Origin: Paralichthys olivaceus
Taxonomy: Eukaryota; Chordata; Actinopteri; Pleuronectiformes; Paralichthyidae
Length of the DNA: 64,000 nt
Assembly (NCBI RefSeq): GCF_024713975.1
Contig: NC_091111.1
Location: forward strand, 17,519,501 to 17,583,500
Direction: 5' to 3'
Shown: positions 58,715 through 64,000 of the stretch, piece after piece
Numbering within the stretch: the stretch's first letter is position 1
Layout of the letters: every line of letters begins with the position of its first letter
Notes under the pieces: generated by a model
The model's database searches: none
What the model saw: only the letters and a program-made list of their open reading frames with translations
What the model was told of the DNA's origin: nothing
Made by a program: the position numbers and the translations under genes

Positions 58715-60365
58715 CTACCCCTTCCAAAGGTCGTAGAAGCTCGGGGGTGGTACCAATGGATCGGGCATAGCCACATTAGTGGAGATGGAACCAACTTCCA
58801 AGTCTCTATGACCTACAGAAAAAAAGTTATTGAAGAATATCTTGAGCTCCAATGGGTATTCATCCCTAACCCTAACCCTAATAGCAACCCTAACCCTAAC
58901 CCTAATCACAACCCTAACCCTAACCCTAATTGCAACCCTAACCCATATTAGGGATTAATTGGAATAACTCTGCGCTGCTTGCTCCAAACGTGCTGAAATT
59001 CGGTGTGGTTGTGTGGCAGGCCACCCTTTATTAATCATGAAATGCACAAGTCTCTAGGACTTTCAGAAGAAAAGTTATTCAAAAATATCTTGTACTTTTT
59101 TTTATAGATTTGGTGGTTTCACCATTTCCGAAAGTCGTAGAAGCTCGGGGATGGTCCCAATGGATCGGGCAGAGTCACATTAGTGGAGATGGAACCAACT
59201 TCCAAGTCTCTATGACCTTCAGAAAAAAAGTTATTGAACAATATCTTGAACTCCTATAGGTTTTCATCCCTAACCCTAACCCTAATCACAACCAAAAAAT
59301 CAAACACTAATCACAACCCTAACCCTACCCCTTCCAAAGGTCGTAGAAGCTCGGGGGTGGTACCAATGGATTGGGCACACCCACATTAGTGGAGATGGAA
59401 CCAACTTCCAAGTCTCTATGACCTACAGAAAAAAAGTTATTGAAGAATATCTTGAGCTCCAATGGGTATTCATCCCTAACCCTAACCCTAATAGCAACCC
59501 TAACCCTAACCCTAATCACAACCCTAACCCTAACCCTAATTGCAACCCTAACCCATATTAGGGATTAATTGGAATAACTCTGCGCTGCTTGCTCGAAACG
59601 TGCTGAAATTCAGTGTGGTTGTGTGGCAGGCCACCCTTTATTAATCATGAAATGCACAAGTCTCTAGGACTTTCAGAAGAAAAGTTATTCAAAAATATCT
59701 TGTACTTTTTTTTATAGATTTGGTGGTTTCACCATTTCCGAAAGTCGTAGAAGCTCGGGGATGGTCCCAATGGATCGGGCAGAGTCACATTAGTGGAGAT
59801 GGAACCAACTTCCAAGTCTCTTTGACCTTCAGAAAAAAAGTTATTGAACAATATCTTGAACTCCTATAGGTTTTCATCCCTAACCCTAACCCTAATCACA
59901 ACCAAAAAATCAAACACTAATCACAACCCTAACCCTACCCCTTCCAAAGGTCGTAGAAGCTCGGGGGTGGTACCAATGGATCGGGCACACCCACATTAGT
60001 GGAGATGGAACCAACTTCCAAGTCTCTATGACCTACAGAAAAAAAGTTATTGAAGAATATCTTGAGCTCCAATGGGTATTCATCCCTAACCCTAACCCTA
60101 ATAGCAACCCTAACCCTAACCCTAATCACAACCCTAACCCTAACCCTAATTGCAACCCTAACCCTAATTGCAACCCTAACCCTAATTGCAACCCTAACCC
60201 ATATTAGGGATTAATTGGAATAACTCTGCGCTGCTTGCTCGAAACATGCTGAAATTCGGTGTGGTTGTGTGGCAGGCCACCCTTTATTAATCATGAAATG
60301 CACAAGTCTCTAGGACTTTCAGAAGAAAAGTTATTCAAAAATATCTTGTACTTTTTTTTATAGAT

Positions 60366-61878
60366 TTGGTGGTTTCACCATTTCCGAAAGTCGTAGAAGC
60401 TCGGGGATGGTCCCAATGGATCGGGCAGAGTCACATTAGTGGAGATGGAACCAACTTCCAAGTCTCTATGACCTACAGAAAAAAAGTTATTGAAGAATAT
60501 CTTGAGCTCCAATGGGTATTCATCCCTAACCCTAACCCTAATAGCAACCCTAACCCTAACCCTAATCACAACCCTAACCCTAACCCTAATTGCAACCCTA
60601 ACCCTAATTGCAACCCTAACCCTAATTGCAACCCTAACCCATATTAGGGATTAATTGGAATAACTCTGCGCTGCTTGCTCGAAACATGCTGAAATTCGGT
60701 GTGGTTGTGTGGCAGGCCACCCTTTATTAATCATGAAATGCACAAGTCTCTAGGACTTTCAGAAGAAAAGTTATTCAAAAATATCTTGTACTTTTTTTTA
60801 TAGATTTGGTGGTTTCACCATTTCCGAAAGTCGTAGAAGCTCGGGGATGGTCCCAATGGATCGGGCAGAGTCACATTAGTGGAGATGGAACCAACTTCCA
60901 AGTCTCTTTGACCTTCAGAAAAAAAGTTATTGAACAATATCTTGAACTCCTATAGGTTTTCATCCCTAACCCTAACCCTAATCACAACCAAAAAATCAAA
61001 CACTAATCACAACCCTAACCCATATTAGGGATTAATTGGAATAACTCTGCGCTGCTTGCTCGAAACGTGCTGAAATTCGGTGTGGTTGTGTGGCAGGCCA
61101 CCCTTTATTAATCATGAAATGCACAAGTCTCTAGGACTTTCAGAAGAAAAGTTATTCAAAAATATCTTGTACTTTTTTTTATAGATTTGGTGGTTTCACC
61201 ATTTCCGAAAGTCGTAGAAGCTCGGGGATGGTCCCAATGGATCGGGCAGAGTCACATTAGTGGAGATGGAACCAACTTAGATTTGGTGGTTTCACCATTT
61301 CCGAAAGTCGTAGAAGCTCGGGGATGGTCCCAATGGATCGGGCAGAGTCACATTAGTGGAGATGGAACCAACTTCCAAGTCTCTTTGACCTTCAGAAAAA
61401 AAGTTATTGAACAATATCTTGAACTCCTATAGGTTTTCATCCCTAACCCTAACCCTAATCACAACCAAAAAATCAAACACTAATCACAACCCTAACCCAT
61501 ATTAGGGATTAATTGGAATAACTCTGCGCTGCTTGCTCGAAACGTGCTGAAATTCGGTGTGGTTGTGTGGCAGGCCACCCTTTATTAATCATGAAATGCA
61601 CAAGTCTCTAGGACTTTCAGAAGAAAAGTTATTCAAAAATATCTTGTACTTTTTTTTATAGATTTGGTGGTTTCACCATTTCCGAAAGTCGTAGAAGCTC
61701 GGGGATGGTCCCAATGGATCGGGCAGAGTCACATTAGTGGAGATGGAACCAACTTCCAAGTCTCTTTGACCTTCAGAAAAAAAGTTATTGAACAATATCT
61801 TGAACTCCTATAGGTTTTCATCCCTAACCCTAACCCTAATCACAACCAAAAAATCAAACACTAATCACAACCATAACC
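60366..61878. repeat. recombined satellite segment with missing B monomers
   Basis: At about 60366-60590 an A monomer turns into a B monomer midway, giving a 440-bp unit. At about 61017 and 61491 A joins directly to C, so B is absent. At 61278 a truncated A (ending ACCAACTT) is followed at once by a fresh A. Regular 610/628-bp units resume at 61879. Confidence 0.85.
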
Positions 61879-64000
61879 CTACCCCTTCCAAAGGTCGTAG
61901 AAGCTCGGGGGTGGTACCAATGGATCGGGCATAGCCACATTAGTGGAGATGGAACCAACTTCCAAGTCTCTATGACCTACAGAAAAAAAGTTATTGAAGA
62001 ATATCTTGAGCTCCAATGGGTATTCATCCCTAACCCTAACCCTAATAGCAACCCTAACCCTAACCCTAATCACAACCCTAACCCTAACCCTAATTGCAAC
62101 CCTAACCCTAATTGCAACCCTAACCCATATTAGGGATTAATTGGAATAACTCTGCGCTGCTTGCTCGAAACGTGCTGAAATTCGGTGTGGTTGTGTGGCA
62201 GGCCACCCTTTATTAATCATGAAATGCACAAGTCTCTAGGACTTTCAGAAGAAAAGTTATTCAAAAATATCTTGTACTTTTTTTTATAGATTTGGTGGTT
62301 TCACCATTTCCGAAAGTCGTAGAAGCTCGGGGATGGTCCCAATGGATCGGGCAGAGTCACATTAGTGGAGATGGAACCAACTTCCAAGTCTCTTTGACCT
62401 TCAGAAAAAAAGTTATTGAACAATATCTTGAACTCCTATAGGTTTTCATCCCTAACCCTAACCCTAATCACAACCAAAAAATCAAACACTAATCACAACC
62501 CTAACCCTACCCCTTCCAAAGGTCGTAGAAGCTCGGGGGTGGTACCAATGGATCGGGCACACCCACATTAGTGGAGATGGAACCAACTTCCAAGTCTCTA
62601 TGACCTACAGAAAAAAAGTTATTGAAGAATATCTTGAGCTCCAATGGGTATTCATCCCTAACCCTAACCCTAATAGCAACCCTAACCCTAACCCTAATCA
62701 CAACCCTAACCCTAACCCTAATTGCAACCCTAACCCATATTAGGGATTAATTGGAATAACTCTGCGCTGCTTGCTCGAAACGTGCTGAAATTCGGTGTGG
62801 TTGTGTGGCAGGCCACCCTTTATTAATCATGAAATGCACAAGTCTCTAGGACTTTCAGAAGAAAAGTTATTCAAAAATATCTTGTACTTTTTTTTATAGA
62901 TTTGGTGGTTTCACCATTTCCGAAAGTCGTAGAAGCTCGGGGATGGTCCCAATGGATCGGGCAGAGTCACATTAGTGGAGATGGAACCAACTTCCAAGTC
63001 TCTTTGACCTTCAGAAAAAAAGTTATTGAACAATATCTTGAACTCCTATAGGTTTTCATCCCTAACCCTAACCCTAATCACAACCAAAAAATCAAACACT
63101 AATCACAACCATAACCCTACCCCTTCCAAAGGTCGTAGAAGCTCGGGGGTGGTACCAATGGATCGGGCATAGCCACATTAGTGGAGATGGAACCAACTTC
63201 CAAGTCTCTATGACCTACAGAAAAAAAGTTATTGAAGAATATCTTGAGCTCCAATGGGTATTCATCCCTAACCCTAACCCTAATAGCAACCCTAACCCTA
63301 ACCCTAATCACAACCCTAACCCTAACCCTAATTGCAACCCTAACCCTAATTGCAACCCTAACCCATATTAGGGATTAATTGGAATAACTCTGCGCTGCTT
63401 GCTCGAAACGTGCTGAAATTCGGTGTGGTTGTGTGGCAGGCCACCCTTTATTAATCATGAAATGCACAAGTCTCTAGGACTTTCAGAAGAAAAGTTATTC
63501 AAAAATATCTTGTACTTTTTTTTATAGATTTGGTGGTTTCACCATTTCCGAAAGTCGTAGAAGCTCGGGGATGGTCCCAATGGATCGGGCAGAGTCACAT
63601 TAGTGGAGATGGAACCAACTTCCAAGTCTCTATGACCTTCAGAAAAAAAGTTATTGAACAATATCTTGAACTCCTATAGGTTTTCATCCCTAACCCTAAC
63701 CCTAATCACAACCAAAAAATCAAACACTAATCACAACCCTAACCCTACCCCTTCCAAAGGTCGTAGAAGCTCGGGGGTGGTACCAATGGATTGGGCACAC
63801 CCACATTAGTGGAGATGGAACCAACTTCCAAGTCTCTATGACCTACAGAAAAAAAGTTATTGAAGAATATCTTGAGCTCCAATGGGTATTCATCCCTAAC
63901 CCTAACCCTAATAGCAACCCTAACCCTAACCCTAATCACAACCCTAACCCTAACCCTAATTGCAACCCTAACCCATATTAGGGATTAATTGGAATAACTC

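Larger units (their letters stand above)
22172..64000. repeat. telomere-hexamer satellite array, basic unit 610 bp
   Basis: About 65 units run to the window end. Each unit has three related monomers. A (about 206 bp) starts near TTTCCGAAAGTCGTAGAAG and ends with CCCTAACCCTAATCACAACC and a short AAAAAATC linker. B starts CCTTCCAAAGGTCGTAGAAG and ends in a longer interrupted CCCTAA tract with TAGC, TCAC and TTGC spacers. C (about 170 bp) starts at CATATTAGGGATTAATT and contains GTGTGGTTGTGTGGCAGGCC. All three share a core of the form AAGTCTCTATGACCT, TTCAGAAAAAAAGTTATTGA and ATATCTTGA, so they descend from one monomer. Short open frames on both strands recur with the unit and are not genes. Divergence between units is very low except at the left edge. 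Confidence 0.97.

Noticed and set aside
23201-63939. Recurrent 60-70-codon open frames across the satellite, rich in RVRVR or NPNPN
   Set aside because: They recur with the 610-bp unit because the sequence is homogenised, and the Arg-Val and Asn-Pro runs are just translations of CCCTAA tracts. There is no start context, no codon bias, and no domain.
22172-64000. CRISPR-like spaced repeats
   Set aside because: The units are long, contiguous and homogenised with no unique spacers, and the DNA is clearly eukaryotic.

Overview
The window is vertebrate nuclear DNA, most likely from a ray-finned (teleost) fish. It has intron-bearing tRNA-Tyr genes, a multi-exon EFHC1 (myoclonin-1) gene with GT/AG introns, a fish-type L2-like LINE tail, and short non-autonomous DNA transposons of the kind common in teleosts. 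More than 40 kb is satellite laced with CCCTAA telomere hexamers. There are no bacterial operons. The species cannot be named from sequence alone.

Layout. (1) 1-4.86 kb is a small tRNA district: two tRNA-Tyr(GTA) genes, each with an intron, a LINE 3' end between them, then a tandemly duplicated cluster of tRNA-Ala(AGC). Three tRNA-Ala copies are intact, one is split by about 485 bp of a repeat that also sits next to the second tRNA-Tyr, and one is a folded-back fragment. A 49-bp inverted repeat carrying a CTCF-like motif brackets the tRNA-Tyr pair. (2) 4.89-20.80 kb is a nested palindromic block. Outer arms (4894-6043 and 19387-20803) enclose an orphan exon, DNA-transposon debris and a head-to-head inverted duplication of EFHC1 centred near 12.6 kb. 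The rightward copy (13192-17832) has a spliced coding path encoding three DM10 domains, but a solo LTR sits inside exon 2 and no EF-hand region is seen. The leftward copy has exon 1, two complete in-phase tandem copies of the exon 2-3-4 module (exact 1500-bp units) and a third copy that ends in the same LTR. (3) 20.8-22.17 kb is AT-rich intergenic DNA. (4) From 22172 to the window end runs one satellite array. Its basic unit is 610 bp, made of three related monomers A, B and C with short CCCTAA tracts. Units step to 628 and 646 bp by adding an 18-bp telomere-like module, and they form higher-order repeats of 1220, 2090, 2700 and 3310 bp.

Interpretation. The order tRNA cluster, palindromic gene block, telomere-hexamer satellite suggests a subtelomeric, pericentromeric or other heterochromatin-edge location shaped by repeated unequal exchange, gene conversion and inverted duplication. 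The strongest candidates for something undescribed are the in-frame amplified DM10 exon module, whose copies differ almost only by amino-acid-changing substitutions, and the multi-level telomere-satellite hierarchy. Assembly error in the palindromes and the array must be excluded before biological conclusions are drawn.
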